Shown here: piece by piece, positions 40,469-50,051 of the stretch | Layout: every line of letters begins with the position of its first letter | How positions within the stretch are numbered: the stretch's first letter is position 1 | Source of the DNA: Hymenobacter jeollabukensis | GTDB taxonomy: Bacteria > Bacteroidota > Bacteroidia > Cytophagales > Hymenobacteraceae | Assembly: GCF_005771675.1 (NCBI RefSeq) | Contig: NZ_VAJM01000003.1 | Location: 248,001 to 312,000, forward strand | Reading direction: 5' to 3' | Length of the DNA stretch: 64,000 bases | Position numbers and translations under genes: made by a program | The notes under the pieces: model-generated | The model's database searches: none | What the model was told of the DNA's origin: nothing | What the model saw: only the letters and a program-made list of their open reading frames with translations

Positions 40469-42730
40469 TTACTTCATAAAGCGCCGCGTCAGGGTTTGCC
40501 CATCCTTACCCGTTACCACCAGCGTGTACACGCCGGCCGGCAGCTTGGTCACGTCCATTGTGCCATCTGCTTCCAGCTGTCCGCTGATGACGGGCTGGCC
40601 GTACTGGTTCCGGATGCGGTACTGCGCGCCGGTCAGCGGGGCGTCGGTGCTCAGGCGCAGCTGGTCCACGGCCGGGTTAGGGTAGAGCACGGCTGTCAGC
40701 AGGCTGCCCGCCGACTCGGTTTTTTCCGGCTGCACGGCGTGGCTCAACTGGCCAAGCGTAGGGGCCGTGGCCGCCGCGCGGGCGGCGCCGGCCTTGCTGA
40801 TGCGCACCCAGTTGAGGTTCCAGCCGGCCGACTGGGCGTAGATGCCGAAGTTGTAGGTGCCCGCGTTGATGGTGACGGTCTTCGACACGGTGGTCCAGGT
40901 TTGCCAGCCACCGGTGCCCGGAATGGTGGTGTTGCCGAACTGAATCGAGCCCGCGTTCAGGTCCGCGGAAATGGTGCCGCCGCTGGCCCCGCTGGCCACC
41001 CGGTACTCGATAAGGTAGCTGCCGGTGGTGGGGAAATTAATGTTGTTCCACACCAGGTAGTCGCCCGCGTCCACGTAGCCCATGTCCTGCCCGCCGCCGG
41101 TGTCGGAGCAGGCTTCCACCGTCATGCCGTTGTTCACGTTGGCGGCTTCGGCCTGTAGCGTCACGCTGAAGGCCGCCGAGGCCGCGCGCACCCGCACGGA
41201 GGTGGCTTTGTCGTTCCAGTTGCTGGTGCCCAGGGCGTTGTTCACCAGGCAGCTGTTGCCGGCGCTGCCCACCGTGAGGGAGCTGCCCGAGAAGTTGTCG
41301 TTTTCATACAGCACCACCTCGTAGCCGCTGTTCACTTTGAGCGAGGAAATGTCGTCGTTTAGGATGCCGCGGCTCTGCAGGGCGCTCAGGGTGTAGTCGC
41401 CCACGGGCAGGGCCGTGGCGGTGCCGGTGTAGTTGCAGTCCTTGTACATGGTAGCCACGCCCGATACCGGCGGCTGGCCGATGCCCACGAAGCCCCCGAA
41501 CGTGGCTACCACCTTGGTCGGCTGGGGCGTGTGCAGGGTCGAGGACTGGTCGTTCACGTCGTCGTAGGCGAAGCCGTAGCTCAGGTTGTCCACGCTGATG
41601 CCGCCCTGGTGCCAGAACTTGGAGTAGTAGTTGGCCGGGCCGGTCACGTAGTACTGCGCGGCGTTGTACCAGTTCTGCTGGCCGGGGTTGGTGGTCGTGG
41701 TGTTCACCACGTGGCGGTTGATGGCCGCGCACAGCTGCGACTGTACCACCAGGTCACAGTCCCCGTCGCTCACGCGGTTGTCCAGGGCGCCCTTGCCCTC
41801 CAGCACTTCCTGGGTCGTGGGCTTGCGCGCCACGATGCCCGTGCGCCCCGCAAAGCCGCCCGACTGGCCGACCACCGTCAGCCGCCCGTTGCTGATGCGA
41901 CCCTTGAATACGCCCGCGTCGCCGGCGTAGAAAATCAAATCCTCGTTGACGTACTTGCTCCAGATGGCGTCGAGGTAGGCGCCGAAGTAGTTGGCGTAGG
42001 CCCCGCCCGCCTGAAACGGCGCCGACTTGCCGGGGCAGGTGATGGTACCGGCCGAGGCGTTGCGCAGGCCCTGAAACTCGGTCGGGGCGAAGCTCTGGTA
42101 GGCCGCCAGGATGTCGGCGTGGCTTTTCTGCTCGCCGGCGCGCTTGTAGAAGCCGCCCCCGCCCCACAGCTCCAGGCCCATCGGGTAGTTGTAGGAGTCC
42201 ACGCGCGTGGTGTTGCCGAAGAAGCCGTACTGGTTGTTCGTCAGCTCGATGAACTCGTAGCGGATGCCCTTGTTCGGGTCGTTGGGGTTCTGAAAGTCCG
42301 GCGCGGCGTAGCCCGAGGGCGCCCCCGAAGCACCGAAGAAGTACAGATACAGCTGCTGGCCCTGCGAAATGAACACCCGGCAGCCCGCGATGTAGGGCAG
42401 CGTAAAGGTCTTGTTCGGAATGCTGCTCAGCCGCGTAAAGCAGGCCGCGTACTTGGAATTCTGCCCCGGCCCGGTGTTGCCGTTGTAGGTCGGCCCCGTC
42501 ACCGTATTGTACGAGGCCGACATGGGCAGCACCTGCCCGTTGGCGGCATTGATCCACACGTGGTTGCCGGCCCCGTCGATGCCCACGATGGCCACGTACA
42601 GGTCGGTGTCGGCGTAGGGCGAGTTGTTGGCAATGGTAAACGGAATGCTGCCCTGGGCCCGGGCGCCGAGCGGCCCGAGCAGGGCCATGAGCAGCACGGT
42701 CAGCACTGACAAAAGGGTAGTTCTTTTCAT
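40469..42730 (-). CDS. secreted GH64-like beta-1,3-glucanase with beta/gamma-crystallin, CBM6 and T9SS domains
   Basis: 753 aa. Signal peptide (about 1-25, GARAQ), then a GH64-type domain (about 26-400: IPFTIANNSPYADTDLYVAI, RYEFIELTNN, YPMGLELWGGGG, then FYAGDAGVFKG), a beta/gamma-crystallin pair (about 425-515: ATMYKDCNYTG, VVLYENDNFSGSS), a CBM6-like module (about 525-645: LQAEAANVNNG, GDYLVWNNINF, GTYNFGIYAQSAGWNLNWV) and a type IX secretion C-terminal domain (AVLYPNPAVDQLRLS to LTRRFMK). It is expected to be exported through T9SS to degrade or bind beta-1,3-glucans such as fungal walls. GH64 with a crystallin domain is an uncommon arrangement. Confidence 0.88.
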   Translation of the reverse strand: MKRTTLLSVLTVLLMALLGPLGARAQGSIPFTIANNSPYADTDLYVAIVGIDGAGNHVWINAANGQVLPMSASYNTVTGPTYNGNTGPGQNSKYAACFTRLSSIPNKTFTLPYIAGCRVFISQGQQLYLYFFGASGAPSGYAAPDFQNPNDPNKGIRYEFIELTNNQYGFFGNTTRVDSYNYPMGLELWGGGGFYKRAGEQKSHADILAAYQSFAPTEFQGLRNASAGTITCPGKSAPFQAGGAYANYFGAYLDAIWSKYVNEDLIFYAGDAGVFKGRISNGRLTVVGQSGGFAGRTGIVARKPTTQEVLEGKGALDNRVSDGDCDLVVQSQLCAAINRHVVNTTTTNPGQQNWYNAAQYYVTGPANYYSKFWHQGGISVDNLSYGFAYDDVNDQSSTLHTPQPTKVVATFGGFVGIGQPPVSGVATMYKDCNYTGTATALPVGDYTLSALQSRGILNDDISSLKVNSGYEVVLYENDNFSGSSLTVGSAGNSCLVNNALGTSNWNDKATSVRVRAASAAFSVTLQAEAANVNNGMTVEACSDTGGGQDMGYVDAGDYLVWNNINFPTTGSYLIEYRVASGASGGTISADLNAGSIQFGNTTIPGTGGWQTWTTVSKTVTINAGTYNFGIYAQSAGWNLNWVRISKAGAARAAATAPTLGQLSHAVQPEKTESAGSLLTAVLYPNPAVDQLRLSTDAPLTGAQYRIRNQYGQPVISGQLEADGTMDVTKLPAGVYTLVVTGKDGQTLTRRFMK

Positions 42731-43252
42731 GGGGAGTTGGTTGTGGTGGGAAATGGTAGAAAGCACGCCCGGCGCGGCGTAGCAGCACCGGGAAAAGCAG
42801 GCGCACCCCCGCCTCCCGGCCGTAGCGGCGGCGAGGCGGTGACGAAGTCAGCGGAAACGATAGCGCAGCGGGGCGTCGGCAAGGCGCGAATGGCGGGGAA
42901 ACCACCGGCCGGCCCGGGCTGCGGAGCCTAAGCTAATGGGCTTTTACCCGGAAATAAAAATGCCGTTTCGGCCCGTTCTGGCTGGCTCCGGTCGTGGCTG
43001 CACGCTTAGCGCACACACCGCCGCGCCGCTGCCTTTCCCTGCTTTTTTCGCCCCAAACCCCGGCTTGTCTAGTCGGCAGGCAACAGGATGAACTTGCCGT
43101 TGCCGGTTAGGCCACACGTTCGGCGCGGATAAAAAACAATCGGTTGGCTCGATTTTTTTTGCACTTACCTCAGCCGGCTGGTATTGCTCCGGCTCCCCGG
43201 CTGCCTGCCGGCCCCGCGTTGCGCCGCCGCCTTTTCCGTAGCTTGCCCGCCT
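42731..43252. other. 522-bp divergent intergenic region
   Basis: Lies between the GH64 gene (-) and the DUF1697 gene (+). No gene or long repeat was seen; only the short -7-like box at 43239 is recognisable. GC-rich up to 43100, then mixed. Confidence 0.4.
43239..43246 (+). promoter_or_regulatory. -7-like box TAGCTTGC of the DUF1697 gene
   Basis: Near match to TAnnTTTG, ending 6 nt before the ATG at 43253; suggests a leaderless mRNA. Confidence 0.4.
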
Positions 43253-43798
43253 ATGACGACCACCTACATTGCCCTGCTGCGCGGCATCAACGTGGGCGGG
43301 CACCGGGTGAGCATGGAGGCGCTGCGCCAGCACCTGGCCGCCCTCGGCCTGCAGCGCGTGCGCACCTACATCCAGACCGGCAACGTGTTCTTCGACGCCC
43401 CCGCCGACCTCGACCGCGCCCAGCTCACCGCCCGCATCGAACAGCATCTGCAACAGGCCCTGGGCTACGCCGTGCCCACCTTCCTGCGCACCACCGACGA
43501 ATTGGCCCAGCTGCTGGCCCTGCAGCCCTTCGGCCCCGACCCGGCTCCCGACACCCAACGCCGCTGCCTGATGCTGCTGGCCCAGCCCGCCCCCACGGAC
43601 CTAGTGCTGCCGCACCGCTCCCCCAAGGGCGAGTACGAAATCGTCCACCTCACCGGGCAGGAGGCCTTTGTCGTGTGGCACCTGCAGGATGGCCGCCCGC
43701 CCTCGTCCACCACCTTCCTCGACAAAACCCTGGGCAAGCTCACCACCACGCGCTTCGTGCACACGGCCGTCAAAATCCTGGAAGCCGCCCGGCAGTAA
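43253..43798 (+). CDS. DUF1697-family protein
   Basis: 181 aa. YIALLRGINVGGHRVSMEAL, the TYIQTGNVFFD strand and GEYEIVHLTGQEAFVVWHL, KLTTTRFVHTAVKIL are the hallmarks of DUF1697, a widespread cytoplasmic family of unknown function often found as single genes. The ATG at 43253 gives the canonical start. Followed at once by a repeat element. Confidence 0.92.
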   Translation: MTTTYIALLRGINVGGHRVSMEALRQHLAALGLQRVRTYIQTGNVFFDAPADLDRAQLTARIEQHLQQALGYAVPTFLRTTDELAQLLALQPFGPDPAPDTQRRCLMLLAQPAPTDLVLPHRSPKGEYEIVHLTGQEAFVVWHLQDGRPPSSTTFLDKTLGKLTTTRFVHTAVKILEAARQ

Positions 43799-43799
43799 G

Positions 43800-44003
43800 C
43801 CTCACCCCCGGCCCCCTCTCCAAGGGGGAAATGCGCATCAAGCATTTCTTCGGGGGAGCCTAACGCCTTGCCCGTACCAGCCCCGACTATTACCCGTAAT
43901 AAAAAAACAAACCGGCCCGCCGCTCCAAGGAGCAGCGGCCGGTTTGTTTATGCCTTGACGTCAGGCTCCCCCTCTCTTTTGGAGAGGGGGCTGGGGGGTG
44001 AGG
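43800..44003. repeat. CCTCACCCCC...GGGGGTGAGG inverted-repeat element
   Basis: Left end CCTCACCCCCGGCCCCCTCT (43800 on), right end GGAGAGGGGGCTGGGGGG + TGAGG (to 44003); the ends pair over about 22 bp. Each side also carries a small CCCCTCT/AGAGGGG-type hairpin. A terminator (43906-43948) sits in the middle, so the element fills the whole space between the convergent DUF1697 and cold-shock genes. Confidence 0.75.
43906..43948. terminator. bidirectional terminator
   Basis: AACAAACCGGCC...GGCCGGTTTGTT with inner GCTCC/GGAGC pairing, A-rich on one side and TTTA on the other, between convergent genes. Confidence 0.8.
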
Positions 44004-44007
44004 CCCC

Positions 44008-44520
44008 CTACTCCGCGGCGGGAGCCGCCGGGGCAGCCGAAGCGGCCGGCGGTGCCGGAGCTTCGTAGCGGCGCACGCCGGTAGCGTTCAGGCCTTTGGG
44101 CCCGCGCATCACTTCGAAGGTCACCTTGTCGCCCTCGCGCACCTTGTCCACCAGCTCGTTGACGTGCACGAAGATGCTGTCCTGGCTTTGCTGGTCCTTG
44201 ATGAAGCCGTAGCCCTTGGCCGTGTTGAAGTTGGTGATGATGCCTACGCGGGCCGACGAGCCCGAAGCGTCGTCGTCGTCGCGGCGGCGGGCACCGAGCT
44301 GGATGTCGTCCAGGCTGATTTCCTCCCGCTTCTTGTTGGGGTCGGGCGGCGTGGAGGTGATGTTGCCGAACTCGTCGACGTAAGCCAGCATGTCTTCCAG
44401 GTTCTGGCCTTTTTTGGCATTGGCCTGACGCTCCTCGCGGCGGCCTTCCTTTTCCTGGCGCTTCTTCTGGCGCTTCTTCTCGTTCTCGCGTTTGTTAAAT
44501 CCTTCTTGTCCTTTTGCCAT
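44008..44520 (-). CDS. cold-shock-domain protein with basic N-terminal extension
   Basis: 170 aa. Residues 1-40 are highly charged and Lys/Arg/Glu-rich, then an acidic linker, then a cold-shock domain (about 91-152) with RNP1 KGYGFI, RNP2 IFVHV and GDKVTFEV, ending in an Ala/Pro tail. It binds single-stranded RNA or DNA and probably acts as an RNA chaperone. The charged extension is common in Bacteroidota members and probably strengthens RNA binding. Monocistronic. Confidence 0.93.
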   Translation of the reverse strand: MAKGQEGFNKRENEKKRQKKRQEKEGRREERQANAKKGQNLEDMLAYVDEFGNITSTPPDPNKKREEISLDDIQLGARRRDDDDASGSSARVGIITNFNTAKGYGFIKDQQSQDSIFVHVNELVDKVREGDKVTFEVMRGPKGLNATGVRRYEAPAPPAASAAPAAPAAE

Positions 44521-44671
44521 GGTTTACTGCGGGGAATGAATACTGCCGGACCGCGAAGTACCGCGGGCCGCCGACAGACGGATGAAGATAGGGCAAAAAA
44601 CAATTGCCACCTTGTAATAGCGCACAAAGCCTCTCACTTTGTTCCCGCCCGCCGCTACTATCTCGCCTCCG

Positions 44672-46711
44672 ATGAAACAAACCCTGCCCCCGCTGACCGC
44701 CCTGCTCCTCAGCCTGCTGGCGGCCGGAGCCCGGGCCCAGACCCCCGCCCCGGCCGCCGACAGCGCCACCTTCCTGCTCCACAAGTTCGAGCAGCGCATC
44801 GGCAAGGAAACCTACCGCCTCACCCGCTCGGCCCAGCAGCACACCTACGACGTGCAGTTTCGCTTCGTCGACCGGGGCACGCCGGTGCCGCTGCGGGCGC
44901 GCTTCACCCTCACCCCCGGCGGCGAGCCGCTGAGCCTGGTGGCCAAGGGCAATACCTCCCGCTTCTCTACCATCAACGACTCGCTGCAGATGCTCGACGG
45001 CGGCACCCGCCTGCGCGTCCATCACGCCCAGGGCGAGGATATAACCGACCTCAAGCTCGACCCCAAAGCCGCGCACTTTCCCACCAGCGGCTACTCGCCC
45101 GCTACCGGGCAGTGGCTGCTGCTGCGCTACTGGCAGCAGCACGGCCGCCCCGCCGCGTTGCCCTTGCTGCCCGCGGGTACGGTGCGCATCCGCGAAGACG
45201 GCCACGACACGCTCACCTTCGAGAACCGGCCCCTGGTGCTGACGCGCTACGTGCTCAAGGGCCTGGTGTGGGGCAACGAGCTGCTCTGGACCGACCCCCA
45301 GGGCCGCCTCGCCTGCATCATCACCAACGACGCCGAGGGCGACAAAATCGAGATGCTGCGGCAGCCTTACGCCGCCCTGCTGCCCACCCTCATTGCCCGT
45401 GCCGCCACCCACGGCATGCGCCTGTTCGCCGCCGAAATGGCCGCCGGCCCGGCGCCCGGCCCGGCCCCGCAAACCGCGAAATCAACCAAACCCGCCGTGT
45501 TGGCCATCGTCGGCGGCACCGTTATCGACGTGGTGCAGGGCATTTCGCTGCCCCGCGCCACGGTGCTGGTGGAAGGCGGCAGGATTACCCAGGTCGGGCC
45601 CGCCGACAAGGTGCGGGTGCCCAAGCAGGCGCAAGTCATCCGAGCCGAAGGCAAAACCATCGTGCCGGGCCTCTGGGACATGCACGCCCACTTTCAGCAG
45701 GCCGAGTGGGGCCCGGCCTACCTGGCCGCCGGCGTCACCACCGTGCGCGACTGCGGCAACGAGTTCAGCTACATCAACGCCATCGAGCAGGCCATCAACT
45801 CGGGCCGCGGCGTGGGCCCGCGCATCCTCAAGGCCGGCATCATCGACGGGGACGGCAAACGCCCCCTGGGCATCGTGCGGGCCAATAACGCTGCCGAAGC
45901 CGCCCAGGTGGTGCAGCGCTACAAGGCCGCCGGCTTCCAGCAAATCAAGCTCTACAGCTCCCTGCGGCCCGACGTGGTACAGGCCATCTGCCAGGAAGCC
46001 CACCGGCAGGGCCTCACGGTCACCGGCCACATCCCCGACGGCATGACGGCCCTGCAGGGCATCAACGCCGGCATGGACCAGATCAACCACCTGCCCTTCG
46101 TGGCCCAGCTCTTCACCAACCGCCCCGACCGCACCCTGGTGCTCGACGACACCACCGCCACCCGCGTCATCGGCATCCTCAAGGCCCGCGGCACCGTCAT
46201 CGACCCTACCCTTGGCGTCTACGAAATCACCGCCCGCAGCGCCCAGGACGACATCCGGGCCATCGAGCCCGACTTCCAGCGCCTGCCCCAGCCCCTGCAA
46301 GCCCTGTTTCAGAGCATGGGCACCACGCCCGAGCGCGCCGCCCAGGCCCGGCCCATCCTCGCCAGCTTCGGCCAGCTCACCCGCCGTCTATACGACGCGG
46401 GCATCCCCATCGTGGCCGGCACCGACATGGGCTTCCCCGGCAGCAGCCTCGCCCGCGAGCTGGAGCTCTACGTGCAGGCCGGCCTCACGCCCCTGCAGGC
46501 CCTGCAGTGCGCCACCATCACCCCCGCCCGCGTCATGCAGCTGCAGCAGCGCAGCGGCTCCATCGAAGCCGGCAAGCAAGCCGACCTGCTCATCCTCGAC
46601 GCCAACCCCCTGGAGCAAATCCGCAACGTCCGCCGCGTCCGGCTCGTCATCAAGGAGGGCCAGGTGTACGAGCCGGCACGCATGCGGGAGCTGGCGGATT
46701 TTGGGAAGTGA
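44672..46711 (+). CDS. secreted amidohydrolase-family protein, 679 aa
   Basis: A signal peptide (about 1-23, AGARAQ) is followed by an extra N-terminal domain of about 240 residues (FEQRIGKETYRLTRSAQQHT, LVAKGNTSRFSTINDSLQML) resembling a beta-rich DUF. From about residue 275 comes an amidohydrolase barrel: DMHAHF (metal His pair), QIKLYSS, TGHIPDG, QINHLPF and GTDMGFPG (metal Asp), closing with SIEAGKQADLLILDANPL. These match imidazolonepropionase/prolidase-type amidohydrolases. Hydrolysis of cyclic amide or peptide-like substrates in the periplasm is likely; substrate unknown. Confidence 0.9.
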   Translation: MKQTLPPLTALLLSLLAAGARAQTPAPAADSATFLLHKFEQRIGKETYRLTRSAQQHTYDVQFRFVDRGTPVPLRARFTLTPGGEPLSLVAKGNTSRFSTINDSLQMLDGGTRLRVHHAQGEDITDLKLDPKAAHFPTSGYSPATGQWLLLRYWQQHGRPAALPLLPAGTVRIREDGHDTLTFENRPLVLTRYVLKGLVWGNELLWTDPQGRLACIITNDAEGDKIEMLRQPYAALLPTLIARAATHGMRLFAAEMAAGPAPGPAPQTAKSTKPAVLAIVGGTVIDVVQGISLPRATVLVEGGRITQVGPADKVRVPKQAQVIRAEGKTIVPGLWDMHAHFQQAEWGPAYLAAGVTTVRDCGNEFSYINAIEQAINSGRGVGPRILKAGIIDGDGKRPLGIVRANNAAEAAQVVQRYKAAGFQQIKLYSSLRPDVVQAICQEAHRQGLTVTGHIPDGMTALQGINAGMDQINHLPFVAQLFTNRPDRTLVLDDTTATRVIGILKARGTVIDPTLGVYEITARSAQDDIRAIEPDFQRLPQPLQALFQSMGTTPERAAQARPILASFGQLTRRLYDAGIPIVAGTDMGFPGSSLARELELYVQAGLTPLQALQCATITPARVMQLQQRSGSIEAGKQADLLILDANPLEQIRNVRRVRLVIKEGQVYEPARMRELADFGK

Positions 46712-46855
46712 CGGACGCGCTCAGCACCCAACTAAGAGCCAGAAATTCGTTATCAGGCCGGCTTGGCGTAGTTTGGCGGGCAGGTCTGCACGCACTATTC
46801 AAAGCGAAGCAGCGCCGGCCACGGTAGTTTTTCATTTCCCATCCTTTACGCTTGC

Positions 46856-49800
46856 ATGAAACACCCATTACGCTCACTTATTCCCGTAATCCGCCGCGCG
46901 CCCTGGCTGCTGCTGCTCATGCTGCTGGCCGGTAACGCCGCCCACGCCCAGACCACGCCCGCCTTCGGCGCCGCCTGGGCCACCGGCACCGTGGCCTCGC
47001 CCCTGAACAGCCTGAGCTATATCAGCGCTACCGCCCGCGACGCGGCCGGCAACGTGTACGTAGCCGGCAACTTCATCGGCACCACGGGCTTCGGCAGCCT
47101 CTCGCTCACCAGCACCGACCCCTACGTGCCCTACGGCGGCGGCGACGCCTTCGTGGCCAAGCTCGACGCCAGCGGCAACTACCTCTGGGTGCGCAGCGCC
47201 GGCGGGCTCAACGGGGACGGCATCACGGCGCTGGCCGTGGACGCCGCCGGCAACGCCTACGTGACGGGCATCTTCGGTACCCTGGCCACCGGGCTTACGC
47301 CCAGCAGCGCCGCCATCACCATCGGCACCACCACGCTGACGGCTACCACGCCCGGCATCGACAACAAGTTCGTGGCCAAGCTCGACGCCGGCGGCAACTG
47401 GCTCTGGGCCCGCCGCACGGACACCCGCACCGACCGCTTGGCCGTGGATGCCAGCGGCAACGCCTACCTGACGGGCTCCTTCAGCACGGCCACGGCCACG
47501 TTCGGCAGCACCACGCTTTCCAACGCCGCGGCCGGCACCTTCGGCAGCTCCGTCTTCCTGGCCAAGCTGGACGCCGCGGGCAGCTGGCTGTGGGCCAAAG
47601 GGGCCGGCGACACCGGCACCAACGCGGCCCGCGACGTGGCCACCGACGCCAGCGGCAACGTGTACCTGAGCGGCTCGTTCCAAAGCTCGATTGCGCTGGG
47701 CAGCACCACGCTCACGGCCAGCGCGGCGGGCGCCGCCTTCGTGGCCAAGCTCGATGCGGCCGGCAACTACCTCTGGGTACGGCAGCTCGCCGCCCAACCC
47801 TTCTTGGCCGCCGACGGCAGTGGCAACGTCTACGTGGCCGGTCTGTTTCAGAATTCGATTACGCTGGGCAGCACTACGCTTAGCGCCGGCACGGCGGGCT
47901 ACGCCGGCTACAGCGTTTACTTGGGCAAGCTGAGCGCCACGGGCGCCTGGCTCTGGGCTAGCGCCTCCAGCGGCAGCGGCACCCTTAGCTATCAGTCCAC
48001 CACCAACATCGGAGGAGTGGCCGTGGACGGCAGCGGCAACGCCTACGTAACCGGGCAATTCAACGACCTGGCCATCAGCTTCGGCAGCAGCACGCTCACC
48101 AACACCTCCGCCTACTCCTCGGCGGCCGACGCCTTCGTGGCCAAGTGCGACGCGCAGGGCAGCTGGCTCTGGGCCCGGCAGGTGACCGGCGCCGACAGCG
48201 AGGGTAGTGTCGGCCTCGGCGCCGATGCGGCCGGCAACGTTTGGCTGGTTGGGTACACCGTGGGCGAGATGGTACGCCTCGGCAGCACCACCCTCACCGT
48301 CGCCAACAGCTTCAGCATCGGCTCCCGGATATTCAGCTTCGTGGGCAAGCTCGACGCCCAGGGTACCTGGCTCTGGGCCCGCGCCCCCGACAACGGCGGC
48401 AGCGGCAGCCAGTGCACCCAGTCCGTGCCCGACGGCAGCGGCAACCTCTACGTGGCCGGTTCCTTCAGCGGCACCGTGGCCTTCGGCAGCACCACCCTCA
48501 CCAGCCGCGGCTACGACGACGTCTTCGTGGCCAAGCTCGACGCCAGCGGCAACTGCCTCTGGGCGCAGCAGCTGGGCAGCGCCGGCCCCGAGGTAGCCTA
48601 CGACCTGGCCCGCGACGCCAGCGGCAACGTGCTGGTGACGGGCTTCTTCGGCGGTACGCTCACCCTGGGCAGCACCACGCTCACCAGCCCCACCACGTTC
48701 GACCCCCACGCCTTCGTGGCCAAGCTCGACGCCAGCGGTACCCCCATCTGGGCCCGCAGCATCGGCACCTATTCGTATCCCAGTGCCAATAACCCGCGCT
48801 ACGGCAATTCCCTGGCCACCGACGCCAGCGGCAACGTGTGGTTGGCCGGCGCCTTCAGCGGCACCGCCACCTTCGGCAGCACCTCCCTCACCGCCACTTC
48901 CGGCTACGCCCCCGATGCCTTCGTGGCCAAGCTCGACGCCAGCGGCACCTGGCTCTGGGCCCGGCAGGCCGTCGGCAGCGCCCATGACGACGTGCGCGGC
49001 CTGGTCCTGGACGCGGCCGGCAACGCGTACCTGGTCGGTTCCTCCGTCAGCAATACGCTCAGTTTTGGCTCCGTTTCCCTCAGCAATACCAACCCAGGCA
49101 GCAACGGCTTCGTGACCAAAATCGACCCGGCCGGCACCTGGCTCTGGGCCCGGCAGGTGGGGGCCAACGTGGCCGACGTGGCCCTGGATGCCGCCGGCAA
49201 CCTCTACGTGGCCGGCAGCTTCTTCGGCGGCCCGCTCACCCTGGGCAGCAGCACCCTCGCCAACCGCGGCAGCTCCGACGTGTTCGTGGCCAAGCTCGAT
49301 GCCAGCGGCAACGCCCTCTGGGCCCGCTCGGCCGGCGGCGCCGCCTACGACGTGGCTCAGCGGCTCGTGCTGGCCCCCAACGGGACGCCCTGCCTGATGG
49401 GCTCATTTGCCAGCACGGCGGCTAGCTTCGGGGCATCCTCGCTCACCGCCAACGGCATCAACGACATGTTCCTCTCCCAGCTCGACGCCCAGGGCAACTG
49501 GCTCTGGACCGCCCAGGCCGGCGGAGCAGGCAATGATTTTGGTCAGGGCCTCAGCGTCGACGCCAGCGGCAACCTGTACCTGAGCGGCTATTTCGACGGG
49601 CCCACGGCCAGCTTCGGCGCCCTCAGCCTCACCTCAGCGGCCTCGGGCAAGGAGCGCGGCTTCGTGGCGCGCCTGCCGGCCGTCGTCACCAGCCAGCGCC
49701 CGGTCGCCCGCCTGGCTCCCTTGCAGCTCTATCCCAACCCCGCCGCTGGCCGCCACGTGCGCCTGCTGGCCACTGACCTGTCGGGCGCCACGGCCGAGTT

Positions 49801-49966
49801 GCGCGTGCTCAACAGCCTGGGCCAGCTGGTGCGCCACGAAACCCGGCCGCTGCCTGCTCGCCGCCTGGACTACACGCTGGAGCTGCCCGCGCTGCCCGCC
49901 GGCGCGTACACCGTGCAGCTGCGCACCGCCGCCGGCACGCACACCGGCCAGCTGCTGCTGAACTAG
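46856..49966 (+). CDS. secreted beta-propeller (SBBP-type) repeat protein with T9SS domain
   Basis: 1036 aa. A signal peptide (to about residue 32, AAHAQ) is followed by roughly 14 repeats of about 60-65 residues built on DAFVAKLDASGNYLWVR ... VDAAGNAYVTGSF ... FGSTTLT, typical of SBBP-like beta-propeller or beta-sheet repeats in Bacteroidota. It ends with a type IX secretion domain (PLQLYPNPAAGRHVRLLATD to THTGQLLLN). Probably a surface or secreted adhesive or binding protein. The repeats are also near identical in DNA (many copies of TTCGTGGCCAAGCTCGACGC), so copy number may vary by recombination. Confidence 0.9.
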   Translation: MKHPLRSLIPVIRRAPWLLLLMLLAGNAAHAQTTPAFGAAWATGTVASPLNSLSYISATARDAAGNVYVAGNFIGTTGFGSLSLTSTDPYVPYGGGDAFVAKLDASGNYLWVRSAGGLNGDGITALAVDAAGNAYVTGIFGTLATGLTPSSAAITIGTTTLTATTPGIDNKFVAKLDAGGNWLWARRTDTRTDRLAVDASGNAYLTGSFSTATATFGSTTLSNAAAGTFGSSVFLAKLDAAGSWLWAKGAGDTGTNAARDVATDASGNVYLSGSFQSSIALGSTTLTASAAGAAFVAKLDAAGNYLWVRQLAAQPFLAADGSGNVYVAGLFQNSITLGSTTLSAGTAGYAGYSVYLGKLSATGAWLWASASSGSGTLSYQSTTNIGGVAVDGSGNAYVTGQFNDLAISFGSSTLTNTSAYSSAADAFVAKCDAQGSWLWARQVTGADSEGSVGLGADAAGNVWLVGYTVGEMVRLGSTTLTVANSFSIGSRIFSFVGKLDAQGTWLWARAPDNGGSGSQCTQSVPDGSGNLYVAGSFSGTVAFGSTTLTSRGYDDVFVAKLDASGNCLWAQQLGSAGPEVAYDLARDASGNVLVTGFFGGTLTLGSTTLTSPTTFDPHAFVAKLDASGTPIWARSIGTYSYPSANNPRYGNSLATDASGNVWLAGAFSGTATFGSTSLTATSGYAPDAFVAKLDASGTWLWARQAVGSAHDDVRGLVLDAAGNAYLVGSSVSNTLSFGSVSLSNTNPGSNGFVTKIDPAGTWLWARQVGANVADVALDAAGNLYVAGSFFGGPLTLGSSTLANRGSSDVFVAKLDASGNALWARSAGGAAYDVAQRLVLAPNGTPCLMGSFASTAASFGASSLTANGINDMFLSQLDAQGNWLWTAQAGGAGNDFGQGLSVDASGNLYLSGYFDGPTASFGALSLTSAASGKERGFVARLPAVVTSQRPVARLAPLQLYPNPAAGRHVRLLATDLSGATAELRVLNSLGQLVRHETRPLPARRLDYTLELPALPAGAYTVQLRTAAGTHTGQLLLN

Positions 49967-49980
49967 CAGCGGCTGCTCCC

Positions 49981-50029
49981 AACGCCAACGGCGCCCGTCT
50001 GCTTCGTGCAAACGGGCGCCGTTGGCGTT
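49981..50029. terminator. long bidirectional terminator hairpin
   Basis: AACGCCAACGGCGCCCGT pairs with ACGGGCGCCGTTGGCGTT across a 13-nt loop, between convergent stops at 49966 (+) and 50052 (-); T-rich end on the plus strand. Confidence 0.9.
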
Positions 50030-50051
50030 TAGGGCCGGGCCTTTTGAGCTG

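Noticed and set aside
46847-46854. TACGCTTG as a promoter box for the beta-propeller gene
   Set aside because: It ends 1 nt before the ATG and mismatches the consensus, so it could not give a transcript that includes the start codon.
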